NCBI GenBank assembly: GCA_026192395.1
Contig: WACF01000002.1
Coordinates: forward strand, 372,001 to 436,000
Length of the DNA: 64,000 bases
Direction: 5' to 3'
Origin: Proteobacteria bacterium 005FR1
GTDB taxonomy: Bacteria > Pseudomonadota > Gammaproteobacteria > Pseudomonadales > Cellvibrionaceae
The position numbers and the translations under genes were made by a program. The notes under the pieces are model-generated. The model worked only from the letters and a program-made list of their open reading frames with translations. It did not search any database and had not been told where the DNA came from. Shown one piece after another: positions 54,816 to 62,092 of the stretch; position 1 is the stretch's first letter, and each line of letters begins with the position of its first letter.

Positions 54816-54840
54816 AAAAAGGGGCCGCGGCCCCCTTTTT
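54816..54840. terminator. Bidirectional intrinsic terminator
   Basis: AAAAAGGGG-CCGCGG-CCCC(C)TTTTT: a nearly perfect palindrome with T runs on both strands, between the convergent hydrolase and sirtuin genes. Confidence 0.85.
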
Positions 54841-54841
54841 C

Positions 54842-54942
54842 TCATTCCGGCGCAGGCCGGAATCCACGAGGAGCGGGACTCCATAGCGCGGGGACCTCGC
54901 AGAAATTACATGGATCCTGGCCTTCGCCAGAATGACGACGGA
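54842..54942. repeat. Inverted-repeat-bounded intergenic element of about 100 bp
   Basis: Left end TCATTCCGGCGCAGGCCGGA (54842-54861) and right end GGCCTTCGCCAGAATGACG (54921-54939) are approximate reverse complements. The ends resemble the widespread proteobacterial GTCATTCCGGCG…-type REP elements. The left half also occurs at 43714. Confidence 0.6.
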
Positions 54943-54962
54943 AGATGATCTCTCCGGTCGTT

Positions 54963-54983
54963 CATCTCACATCTCACATCTCA
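54963..54983. repeat. Heptamer tandem repeat CATCTCA, containing the sirtuin stop codon
   Basis: Three exact copies of CATCTCA. On the minus strand the sirtuin ends …GAG-ATG-TGA inside the tract, so its last two residues and stop are repeat-derived. Confidence 0.7.
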
Positions 54984-55735
54984 GGCAGCCGCTCCACCGC
55001 CGACGCCAAAGTTTCACCAATCGAATCATGTATCACCAGGTCTGCCGCATGGTCGAGACCTGTGGGATCGCGATTGATGATCACCAGCTTCGCGCCGCTT
55101 TGCACGGCGAATTCCGGGAAGCCGGCGGCGGGGTAGACCTGCAGAGAAGAGCCGAGCACGATAAAGAGATCGCAGTCGGCGGTGAACTGCTCCGCCCGCG
55201 CCATGGCGACGGCGGGCATGGCCTGACCGAAGGACACAGTGGCGGTTTTGACCAGTCCACCGCAGCTCGTGCAGGTTGGCAGGGTTTCCTCCCGTTCGAA
55301 GGCTTCAAGAATGGGCGCGAGTTCATAACGCTCCTCGCAGTCCAGGCACTTGGCGTAGGTGCTGTTGCCGTGAAGTTCGACCACCTGCTCGTCCGGTACG
55401 CCGGATACCTGATGAAGGTTGTCGATGTTCTGAGTGATGATGCCGAGCATTTTTTCTTCGCGGACCAGCTCCGCCAGGACCGCATGACCCTTGTTGGGCC
55501 GGGCTTTGTTCATCACTTTGTCAGTCTGCAGCTTGCGGCGCCAGCTCTCGCGGCGCATCTCCTCGGAGCGCACGAAGTCGTCGAAGTAGATGGGCTGGTA
55601 TTTGTCCCAAACGCCGCCCGGACTTCGGAAATCCGGAATCCCGGACTCGGTGCTGATTCCCGCTCCGGTGAAGGCGACGGAGTAGCGGCTTGCTGCGATG
55701 AGTTCAGCCAGTGTTGCGATCTTGTCCTGCTGCAT
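54974..55735 (-). CDS. NAD-dependent protein deacylase, SIR2 family
   Basis: 253-residue sirtuin. NAD-binding motifs FTGAGISTESGIPDFRSPGG (about 21-40) and TQNIDNLH (about 102-109) with catalytic His in VVELHGN (about 122) are intact. The zinc ribbon has CLDC and CTSC pairs. LGSSLQVYPAAGFP and INRDPTGLD complete the Rossmann part. ATG at 55735 is used; the gene overlaps the end of the START-domain gene by 32 bases. It probably removes acyl groups from lysines, a CobB-type role. Confidence 0.93.
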   Translation of the reverse strand: MQQDKIATLAELIAASRYSVAFTGAGISTESGIPDFRSPGGVWDKYQPIYFDDFVRSEEMRRESWRRKLQTDKVMNKARPNKGHAVLAELVREEKMLGIITQNIDNLHQVSGVPDEQVVELHGNSTYAKCLDCEERYELAPILEAFEREETLPTCTSCGGLVKTATVSFGQAMPAVAMARAEQFTADCDLFIVLGSSLQVYPAAGFPEFAVQSGAKLVIINRDPTGLDHAADLVIHDSIGETLASAVERLPEM

Positions 55736-56540
55736 GATTGGTCTTTTCCAAATCATTGGTCGGCTGTGCTTGCCGGTGCGTTTCAACGCGTAGGGAATCG
55801 CCTTCGACGATAATCCTGCTTTCGCTGTATTTTGCATCCTGAACGACTTCCCGCAAGCGGGCCAGGGATTTTATCGGAATATCGGCGAGCATGGCTGTCA
55901 CCAGCCAGCGCGGCAGCTTGCCTCCCGGATCCAGGTGCTGTTGCCAAATGAGCTCCACGGTTCCATCGGACAGCTGGTTCAAACGATAACTACCCACGGC
56001 ATCCGTGATGCGGACATAACGATCCGCGTCGATGCGACTGCAATTCGCGCTGGCGTGCTTCTGGCAGTAGGCCGGAGCGGCTTCGAGATTGATGTCCACT
56101 TGCTTGGCGCTGTCGCGATGGCTCAGGCGGGCTTTCAGGATGATGTCCCGGTCCCGCACCCAGGGCAGGTCGTTCCGCTGATAGATGTACTGCTCCCGTT
56201 CGCCGGAGATGGCCACCGTGAAGGACTGTTCACACCGGTGAATCCAGCGACTGTAGTTTTCCACATCGAGGAGCACCGCAAGCACCCGGGCCATACTTGC
56301 CGGAATCAGCGTGACTGCCCGGAATTCGGGAATAGAGGAATCCGGGTGGTCCCGCAGGAAAAAACTTACCCCGTGTTCTTGCTTGTCCAGTCGCCAGTCC
56401 GGCCCGCTGTTGGCGGTCGGAATCACCAGCAATGCAATGGCTAAAGTCAGGATGAGCCGGATACTTCCAGAAACTGATTTAGCCTTGTTGTTTCGATCGG
56501 CCGCGGGGCGCTCTGGTTCGGGGCACTCTGGTCTGATCAT
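55704..56540 (-). CDS. START domain lipid-binding-like exported protein
   Basis: 278 residues. A hydrophobic signal segment (about 26-43) is followed by a START/SRPBCC domain (about 50-250): FRAVTLIPASMARVLAVLLDVENYSRWIHRC, YQRNDLPWVRDRDIILKARL and WQQHLDPGGKLPRWLVTAMLADIP, the usual hydrophobic-ligand fold. The C-terminal 20 residues are charged and lie in the overlap with the sirtuin gene. Ligand unknown. ATG at 56540; leftward operon with the sirtuin. Confidence 0.85.
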   Translation of the reverse strand: MIRPECPEPERPAADRNNKAKSVSGSIRLILTLAIALLVIPTANSGPDWRLDKQEHGVSFFLRDHPDSSIPEFRAVTLIPASMARVLAVLLDVENYSRWIHRCEQSFTVAISGEREQYIYQRNDLPWVRDRDIILKARLSHRDSAKQVDINLEAAPAYCQKHASANCSRIDADRYVRITDAVGSYRLNQLSDGTVELIWQQHLDPGGKLPRWLVTAMLADIPIKSLARLREVVQDAKYSESRIIVEGDSLRVETHRQAQPTNDLEKTNHAAGQDRNTG

Positions 56541-56594
56541 GGCTTGTCTCCGCTGCTAGGCCCCAAAACCATGCAAAACGCGGGCTGTGCCTGA

Positions 56595-56780
56595 TCAGTC
56601 CTCGTCCGCGGTGGCCATGAAGGCGTGATAATCCTCGGCCAGGCTGCGTTCAGGAGTTCGGCGGTCGGCGGATTTGCGCCGTTTGCGGTGGTAGAGATCA
56701 AGGGGCAGGTCCCGGCAAGGGTCGGGCTCGCGGCGCCGGTCCCGGCGTCGGCGATCGATGAATGTTCTCGGCTTTTTCAT
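56595..56780 (-). CDS. Small basic Arg-rich protein, 61 residues
   Basis: ATG at 56780 preceded by AAAGGAGC. The protein begins MKKPRTFIDRRRRDRRREPD and continues with RKRRKSADRRTPER, then an acidic tail ending ATADED. It carries two D-R-R type clusters separated by a short linker with one Cys. No known fold; a nucleic-acid-binding or ribosome-associated role is only a guess from charge. It lies upstream of, and divergent from, bolA. Confidence 0.55.
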   Translation of the reverse strand: MKKPRTFIDRRRRDRRREPDPCRDLPLDLYHRKRRKSADRRTPERSLAEDYHAFMATADED

Positions 56781-56919
56781 GGCAGCTCCTTTGCGGCGCC
56801 GGTCCTGTCGGCGCTGCCTTCCCTGAGTGTAGGGCGCGTTGGCGTGTTTTGCCACATTCGCGATCCGGCCGGTCCTGCGGGTATACTTGGCTGCTGATTC
56901 TGCGTACCGAGGTAATTTC

Positions 56920-57240
56920 ATGAGCGTCCAGACCGATATCGAGGCGATTCTCCAATCAGAGTTGCAGCCCCAGTTTCTGCAGGTCGAGAACGAAAGTCAC
57001 GGGCACAACGTGCCGGCGAACTCGGAGACACATTTCAAGGTCACCGTCGTCAGCCCCGCATTTGCCGGCCAGCGTCAGGTGCAACGTCACCAACGAATCT
57101 ATCAGCTGCTGCGGGAGCAATTGGCCGGGCCGGTTCACGCACTGGCCTTACACACCTATGCCCCCGACGAATGGCAGGACGCCGCGCAAGTGCCAGCCTC
57201 TCCCAATTGCATGGGAGGAAAGGCCAGGGAGGCAAAGTAA
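56920..57240 (+). CDS. bolA: BolA family protein
   Basis: 106-residue stress-linked protein of the BolA family, partner of monothiol glutaredoxins and a transcription factor in E. coli. The fold motifs are present: ENESHGHNVPANSETHFKVTVVS (about 24-46) with the invariant His, then QRHQRIYQLLREQL (about 55-68) and VHALALHTYAPDEW (about 73-86). ATG 56920 is taken with CGAGGTAA upstream. The last 15 residues are polar and unconserved. A strong terminator follows. Confidence 0.95.
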   Translation: MSVQTDIEAILQSELQPQFLQVENESHGHNVPANSETHFKVTVVSPAFAGQRQVQRHQRIYQLLREQLAGPVHALALHTYAPDEWQDAAQVPASPNCMGGKAREAK

Positions 57241-57271
57241 AGAAGACGGACCAGATAAAACCTTCGGAACG

Positions 57272-57308
57272 AAAAACGCCCCGACCGAGTTATCGGCGGG
57301 GCGTTTTT
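57272..57308. terminator. Bidirectional intrinsic terminator
   Basis: AAAAACGCCCCG (57272-57283) pairs with CGGGGCGTTTTT (57297-57308), followed by further T. It serves bolA and the convergent gene at 57327. Confidence 0.9.
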
Positions 57309-57326
57309 TTGTGCTGCGGGTGAAAG

Positions 57327-57854
57327 TCAGTTGGTAACGAACTGACCTTCCAGCATCATCACGGCTTTGTGGTCATCGACAAGTTTGAAGAGCTGATCGA
57401 ACTTCGATCCAATGATGGCGTTCTCACCCTGATCAGCATTGGCCACGTAGGTAACACCTTTGATCGCCCTGCCGAGTTCGGCGGATACCGCCTCCATCGC
57501 CGCGAAGACGTTCTGGGTGGTTGCCCCGTCTTTGAAAATCCGTCCATGGTCGGTCTTGTTCATGTAGTCGTCGCACTCGGCAAGCCAGGCTCTGCGCTGT
57601 TCGATGAAGTTCTTGATGTTGTACATCCCACCTTTGTTCTGGGTGTTGAGGCTGGTTCTTCGATACTTCTCCAGACTCGCAACATCACTCTCCACAAACG
57701 CCATGCGCGTGTCTTCGCAGAACTTCCACGTGAGATAACCTGGGAATTGCACGTTGTGAACCGCGCTGGCACGGTCGCGCTGGCAAGCTTCATCGCATCC
57801 AAAAGCTGGGAAAGCAAGTACCAGCAAAGCGGTAAAACCGAGGAGCTTATTCAT
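57327..57854 (-). CDS. Exported protein of unknown function, CRP-site regulated
   Basis: 175 residues. Signal peptide about 1-20 (MNKLLGFTALLVLAFPAFG), then CDEACQRDRASAVHNVQFPGYLTWKFCEDTR with three Cys that may form disulfides. The remainder is helical, with GRAIKGVTYVANADQGENAI near the end. I do not recognise the family. A perfect CRP-type palindrome overlaps its promoter. ATG at 57854. Monocistronic between two intergenic regions. Confidence 0.7.
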   Translation of the reverse strand: MNKLLGFTALLVLAFPAFGCDEACQRDRASAVHNVQFPGYLTWKFCEDTRMAFVESDVASLEKYRRTSLNTQNKGGMYNIKNFIEQRRAWLAECDDYMNKTDHGRIFKDGATTQNVFAAMEAVSAELGRAIKGVTYVANADQGENAIIGSKFDQLFKLVDDHKAVMMLEGQFVTN

Positions 57855-57905
57855 ATTATGGCCCTCAATCTGGTTTAGGTCCCGAACGGTACTTCTGATC
57901 GTTGC

Positions 57906-57938
57906 TGTGATGTATATCACAGGCATAAACCAAGTCAA
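57906..57938 (-). promoter_or_regulatory. CRP-type palindrome overlapping a promoter
   Basis: TGTGATGTATATCACA (57906-57921) is a perfect 16-bp palindrome matching TGTGA-N6-TCACA. On the minus strand TTGACT (57933-57938) is a good -35 and TATACA (57911-57916) a -10 after 16 bp, so the site sits on the -10, a position that usually gives repression. Confidence 0.65.
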
Positions 57939-58127
57939 CACTCAGGAATAGTTCGTAACCAAATTGTCTTAAACGGTAGTTTTTAGATGATATATGGATA
58001 GATCGTTTGAGTGACTTACGATTAAAGATGTGCGCTACGTCACGTTAGGGTGGCGCAAAAATACGAAGAAAGAATTAGGTGAGAATACGCGACGATGTGA
58101 GCAGAACATCGCGCGGCAGACTGGACG

Positions 58128-58715
58128 CTACTGCGCGAGAGCTTTGCCGATCAGTTCATTCAGATGGGAAGGCAACGCGAGTTGCAAAGCCGCCTGATGC
58201 CCCCGGTCGGACATCTTGCCCCAGGTTTTGCGGATGATGGCGACCAGCTTGTCTTCATCATGTTGGGTGGCGAAGTCTTCGAGGTAGTACTTGAGAAAAA
58301 CCAGACAAACGACATCCTCCAGGGTCTGAGTCTCCTCGTTCTGTTTGATACCTTTCTTGGTCAGCAGGTCCTGCGCCCGGGTTATCGAATCGGGATCGTA
58401 GCCAGCCTGGGACATCAGCGCAGCGGTCTGCTCCGCATGGAAGCGACCGAGGTCGCGCCGCCAGGTGAGATAGCCGACGCGGTCCTTTGGATAGTCGGAG
58501 CGGGGGATTGCCCAACGACGAATGTGTTGGGCTCGTGCGGCGATGCGCAGGACTTCGCTCGCATCCGGCTGGAATCTGTCGAGCTGTTCGCTCATCCGAA
58601 GTCCGTATAGCAGTTCCTTGGGATATTCCTGACCGTCGGCCTTTTCACGGTTGGGGTCTTCCCGATTGGCGGCATCGATGGAGCTGATAACCTGCTCGAA
58701 GCGGCTGGAGGTCAT
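58128..58715 (-). CDS. DUF4202 family protein
   Basis: 195-residue soluble protein of the DUF4202 family (function unknown). The pattern is RFEQVISSIDAANREDPN at the start, AQHIRRWAIPRSDYP (about 63-77), RVGYLTWRRDLGRFHAEQ (about 79-96) and LEDVVCLVFLKYYLEDFA (about 132-149). Conserved His and Asp/Glu residues in these blocks could bind metal, as in HD-like folds. It starts 4 bp after the stop of the beta-carbonic anhydrase gene, so the two form an operon. Confidence 0.85.
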   Translation of the reverse strand: MTSSRFEQVISSIDAANREDPNREKADGQEYPKELLYGLRMSEQLDRFQPDASEVLRIAARAQHIRRWAIPRSDYPKDRVGYLTWRRDLGRFHAEQTAALMSQAGYDPDSITRAQDLLTKKGIKQNEETQTLEDVVCLVFLKYYLEDFATQHDEDKLVAIIRKTWGKMSDRGHQAALQLALPSHLNELIGKALAQ

Positions 58716-58719
58716 GGGG

Positions 58720-59355
58720 TCACCTCAACGCAGCGGCGGGAACTCCATCGAAGAAGTCGACCACGCCGGTTTCCAAAGAGTATTCGGCACCGACCACCAA
58801 CAGCTGGTTTTCCTGAATCAGCTGTTCCAACACCGGAGAGCCGTAACGCAGATGCTGCGCAGAGGCGCGGACATTGGCGCGGACCGCGTGCTCCAGCAAA
58901 CCTGTGTGGTCGCAATGTCCCGAGGTTTCCAGCAGTGTTTCCACTGCGGGGCGAATGCGATTGACGATGGAGCTCAGATTGGGAGAACGGCTTTCCTGAG
59001 GCTTTTCCAACTGCTCCAGGGTCGCTTCCACTGCACCGCATTGAGAATGGCCGAGGACCACCACCAGCCGGGTGCCGAACCGCTCGGCGGCGAACTCGAT
59101 GCTGCCCACCTGAGAAGGGGCGACTACGTTGCCGGCGACCCGGATGACGAAGAGGTCGCCCAGACCTTGGTCGAAAATCAGCTCTGCGGGAACCCGGGAG
59201 TCGGAACAGCCCAGAACGATGGCGAAAGGCGTTTGGCCGTCGACCAGTTCGTGGCGTTGACTTTGACTGGCGGGCAGGCTTCGGTCACGAACGCCTTCTA
59301 CAAACCGGCGGTTCCCCTGTTGCAGTCGGCGCAAGGCTTCGATGGCGGGTATCAC
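58720..59355 (-). CDS. can: Beta-class carbonic anhydrase
   Basis: 211-residue zinc enzyme interconverting CO2 and bicarbonate. Zinc and catalytic residues are present: CSDSRVP (about 49-55, Cys and Asp-Arg dyad) and VLGHSQCGAV (about 104-113, His and Cys), with FVIRVAGNVV between. The GTG start at 59355 is chosen because GAGGAA lies 9 bases upstream and the family N-terminal helix begins there; the frame stays open much further. Downstream partner is DUF4202. Confidence 0.92.
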   Translation of the reverse strand: MIPAIEALRRLQQGNRRFVEGVRDRSLPASQSQRHELVDGQTPFAIVLGCSDSRVPAELIFDQGLGDLFVIRVAGNVVAPSQVGSIEFAAERFGTRLVVVLGHSQCGAVEATLEQLEKPQESRSPNLSSIVNRIRPAVETLLETSGHCDHTGLLEHAVRANVRASAQHLRYGSPVLEQLIQENQLLVVGAEYSLETGVVDFFDGVPAAALR

Positions 59356-59548
59356 GTGTTTCACTTCCTCGATTGTCGTTATCGTTTTTGTCAGTTGTTT
59401 TGGATAGGGGCGGTGCTCCGCCCACGGAAGGCGGCAAGTATACAGGGACGGGAGGACTGTTGATTGCCGGTCGGGACACAATTTGCGGGTGGCGGCAGAA
59501 AGTGGCTGATCTGTCTGGCTGAATTTTGTGCAGGTTTGCGGCGGGCCT

Positions 59549-60013
59549 TCAGCAGCGCTTCTCAAGCGCTGCCTTGAGCCTCGACAGACTTTCCCGCGCC
59601 TGCTGTCGGACTCGCCTTCTGAACAGGGCCGGCTCCGCATAGCGCAGCCAGCGCCTGGGGGTGTAGCGAAACTGACGCTTGAGAATGGTCCCTTCCTCTG
59701 ACCGGCTCAGCGAATAGCTGGTGATTGCTTCCACCAGCGGTGATTCTGCCGTCACTTCCCAGAGATAGGGCCGGTCGCATTTGCAGACAGTACAGACAAC
59801 GCTGTGGGAAAGAGCGAGCGGGAGCAAGCTGAGCGGGCGCTGCATGGTTTGCACCCGGAACTGCTCGCCCGCCAACTGCGGATTCAACTCGCGTTTGTCG
59901 GGAAGCGAGGACGAAAACCATTCGTGCCAGTGGACGGGATCGGTCACGTAATCAAAGACCGTCTCGGTGTCGCAGGCAATGGTAATCTCGTGAAAAAACT
60001 GTTGGCCCATCAT
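59549..60013 (-). CDS. SRPBCC (START-like) superfamily protein
   Basis: 154-residue cytoplasmic polyketide-cyclase/dehydrase-like protein. Typical opening FFHEITIACDTETVFDYVTDPVHWHEWF (about 6-33), central beta strands, and a C-terminal long helix FRRRVRQQARESLSRLKAALEK. It would bind a hydrophobic ligand; no catalytic set can be named. ATG at 60013; next leftward gene upstream is the DUF1622 gene, 22 bp away, so they are likely cotranscribed. Confidence 0.8.
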   Translation of the reverse strand: MMGQQFFHEITIACDTETVFDYVTDPVHWHEWFSSSLPDKRELNPQLAGEQFRVQTMQRPLSLLPLALSHSVVCTVCKCDRPYLWEVTAESPLVEAITSYSLSRSEEGTILKRQFRYTPRRWLRYAEPALFRRRVRQQARESLSRLKAALEKRC

Positions 60014-60035
60014 GCAGCCTCCGGGTGACGCTCGC

Positions 60036-60398
60036 TTATTTGTCCTTCAAATCCGATTCCTGCCAGGGCCAGCGCCCATTCAACTCGACTTCGAGACTAA
60101 AGCTGAGGAAGGTCCTGATGACCAGAATGGCCGCAAGCACACCGACGCTTTTGAAAGAAAGTTCAACAGCCACGGTATGTATGATGTCAGCGGCAACCAG
60201 AAATTCAAGCCCAAGAAGAATTCCGCGCCCGAGGCGGTGGCGGATTTCGCGAAACAGTTTCTCGGTTTCGTTCCCCTGGAAAAGACGGTAGGCGCCAAAG
60301 CCCAGCGTATACACGGTAAACCCCAGAATCACCAGAATGCCCAGCAACTCGGTGAACAGTGCGGACCATTCCGCAAAGGGCCGTAGCCAGTCCGACAT
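60036..60398 (-). CDS. DUF1622 family membrane protein
   Basis: 120-residue inner-membrane protein with three helices at about 14-38, 62-80 and 85-103. The segment GRGILLGLEFLVAADIIHTV and VLAAILVIRTFLSFSLEVELNGRWPW are diagnostic of DUF1622. Function unknown. The ATG has GGAGGACGCAC upstream. The upstream region has short dyads (GACGAC / GTCGTC near 60488-60505). Confidence 0.88.
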   Translation of the reverse strand: MSDWLRPFAEWSALFTELLGILVILGFTVYTLGFGAYRLFQGNETEKLFREIRHRLGRGILLGLEFLVAADIIHTVAVELSFKSVGVLAAILVIRTFLSFSLEVELNGRWPWQESDLKDK

Positions 60399-60607
60399 AG
60401 TGCGTCCTCCAAACGGTCGAGTATGTGAACTATGACTTTACAGGTGCCTGTAGTTTCATGAGCCGGTCTGCCGAACACTCCCGATGAGGCAAACGACGAC
60501 ATAACTGTCGTCTCAGTATCCATATCTGCACTTTGCGACCCAAAGACGAACTTCAGCCGATCCCGCATTGTCCTTCTTTAGCGAGAGATGCTTAGGAAGG
60601 AGCGCAG

Positions 60608-60964
60608 ATGAAGATTCATCACTGGGGTTTTTTGCTGCTTATGCTGTGCACAGCCCTTGTGATGGGCCGATCCGACAGCGAGTCGGGACGCGATGAATCA
60701 CCGGCGCATCAGGGCAGTGCCAAGCTGGTTTTTTTCCAGCGCGGCGCGCCTTATCACCCGGCGGTGGACGTCGTTGTCCGCAGTGAAAAGGGGCGGCCTC
60801 TGATTGCCACCACCGCGCGGGGGCCCTGGCTGGTGGTCAGTCTGCCGGAGGGTTGGTATACGGTCCGCGCTCAACGCGAGAGCGGACAAGTGCGCAATGC
60901 ACGCTTTCGCGTTGAATCCGGACAGCGCCAGGAAGTGTCGCTGCGTTTCGTCCGCGGCCATTGA
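60608..60964 (+). CDS. Small exported protein with transthyretin-like/PEGA-type beta domain
   Basis: 118 residues. Signal segment about 7-20, no clear lipobox. Residues about 38-115 are a beta-sandwich-like stretch, VDVVVRSEKGRPLIATTARGPWLVVSLPEGWYTVRAQ and RNARFRVESGQRQEVSLRF, resembling carboxypeptidase-regulatory or PEGA domains. Role unknown. GGAAGGAGCG lies 5 bases before the ATG. It precedes the cytochrome gene by 132 bp on the same strand. Confidence 0.7.
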   Translation: MKIHHWGFLLLMLCTALVMGRSDSESGRDESPAHQGSAKLVFFQRGAPYHPAVDVVVRSEKGRPLIATTARGPWLVVSLPEGWYTVRAQRESGQVRNARFRVESGQRQEVSLRFVRGH

Positions 60965-61096
60965 CTGGGGCAGGCGCCGTACCCCTCGAGCGCGCAATCG
61001 TCAAGTCCACTCGTCAAGCCGGAATCTTCTTGACGCAGATCATTCTTGCGCTGTTACCCGTCGATATACTAATCCACAAACAAGAACGGGGGCGAC

Positions 61097-62083
61097 ATGG
61101 ATGCGGTAATGCCAGCGCGGCTTGGCCGCGCAGTATTTACATTGATTTTATTTGCGGTGGCAACGATCGGCGTTGCGCAACAAGAGCAGCAGCGTCCGGA
61201 TGTCGAGTCATCAGCCGTTGCAACAGACAATCAGCAAGCCTTCGCGCCCGGCGGCGCCGAGACCTGCCTTACCTGCCATGGGCCTAATGGCTTCTATCCA
61301 GTCGACGAAATCCTCCACACCCCACACGCTCAGCGAAGCCATCCCGACAGTCCGTTCGGCGAAGGCGCCGGGGAGTGCCAGCAGTGTCACGGGCCCAGTG
61401 CCGCTCACGTACGGGGCGGCGCGGGCGGATCGCGACCGAAACCCGCCGTTGTTTTTTCCCCGAGCGAAGCCCCCGAACTGAAAAATCAGGTCTGTCTCGA
61501 TTGCCACCGCAGCGACGTCGACCACCATTGGGCAGGCAGTATTCACCAGTTCGAAGAGCTTGCCTGTATCGACTGTCACGACATTCACACCACCGGCGAT
61601 CCGGTGCTCGGACGCGAAACCCAGAGCGATCTTTGCCTGGACTGCCATCGCCGCCAACGCGCCGACTTCATGCGCCCCTCCGCACATCCGGTGCGTGAAG
61701 GATTGCAGGTGTGCAGCGATTGCCACCAGCCACATGGAAGCGCCGGGCCATCGTTGCTCAATCACAGTAACATCAACGACACCTGCTACGAATGCCACGC
61801 GGAAAAACGCGGCCCCTTTCTGTTTGAACACGCCCCGGTTCGAGAAGATTGCAGCAATTGCCACGTGCCCCACGGCTCCAATCATCAGCCGCTGCTGCAG
61901 GCGCGCACGCCCTGGCTATGTCAGCAATGTCATCTCGCCCAATTCCATCCCAGTACCGCACTGGGCGGCACCTCGGTTCCACCACGCGGCGCTTCGCATT
62001 TGTTGCTGGGCAAAGCTTGCTTGAACTGTCATAGCAATATTCACGGATCGAACCATCCCTCGGGACCGCGGTTGGTTCGCTGA
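61097..62083 (+). CDS. Periplasmic decaheme c-type cytochrome, DmsE/MtrA family
   Basis: 328 residues. Signal peptide about 1-27 (ending IGVAQQ). Ten CxxCH haem motifs: CLTCH, CQQCH, CLDCH, CIDCH, CLDCH, CSDCH, CYECH, CSNCH, CQQCH and CLNCH, plus many additional His as distal ligands, giving ten bis-His haems. This is the length and haem number of DmsE/MtrA/PioA, which carry electrons across the periplasm into an outer-membrane barrel. The barrel gene follows after 9 bp. GGGGGCG lies 5 bases before the ATG. It could serve DMSO reduction, metal reduction or Fe(II) oxidation. Confidence 0.95.
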   Translation: MDAVMPARLGRAVFTLILFAVATIGVAQQEQQRPDVESSAVATDNQQAFAPGGAETCLTCHGPNGFYPVDEILHTPHAQRSHPDSPFGEGAGECQQCHGPSAAHVRGGAGGSRPKPAVVFSPSEAPELKNQVCLDCHRSDVDHHWAGSIHQFEELACIDCHDIHTTGDPVLGRETQSDLCLDCHRRQRADFMRPSAHPVREGLQVCSDCHQPHGSAGPSLLNHSNINDTCYECHAEKRGPFLFEHAPVREDCSNCHVPHGSNHQPLLQARTPWLCQQCHLAQFHPSTALGGTSVPPRGASHLLLGKACLNCHSNIHGSNHPSGPRLVR

Positions 62084-62092
62084 GAGGCAACG

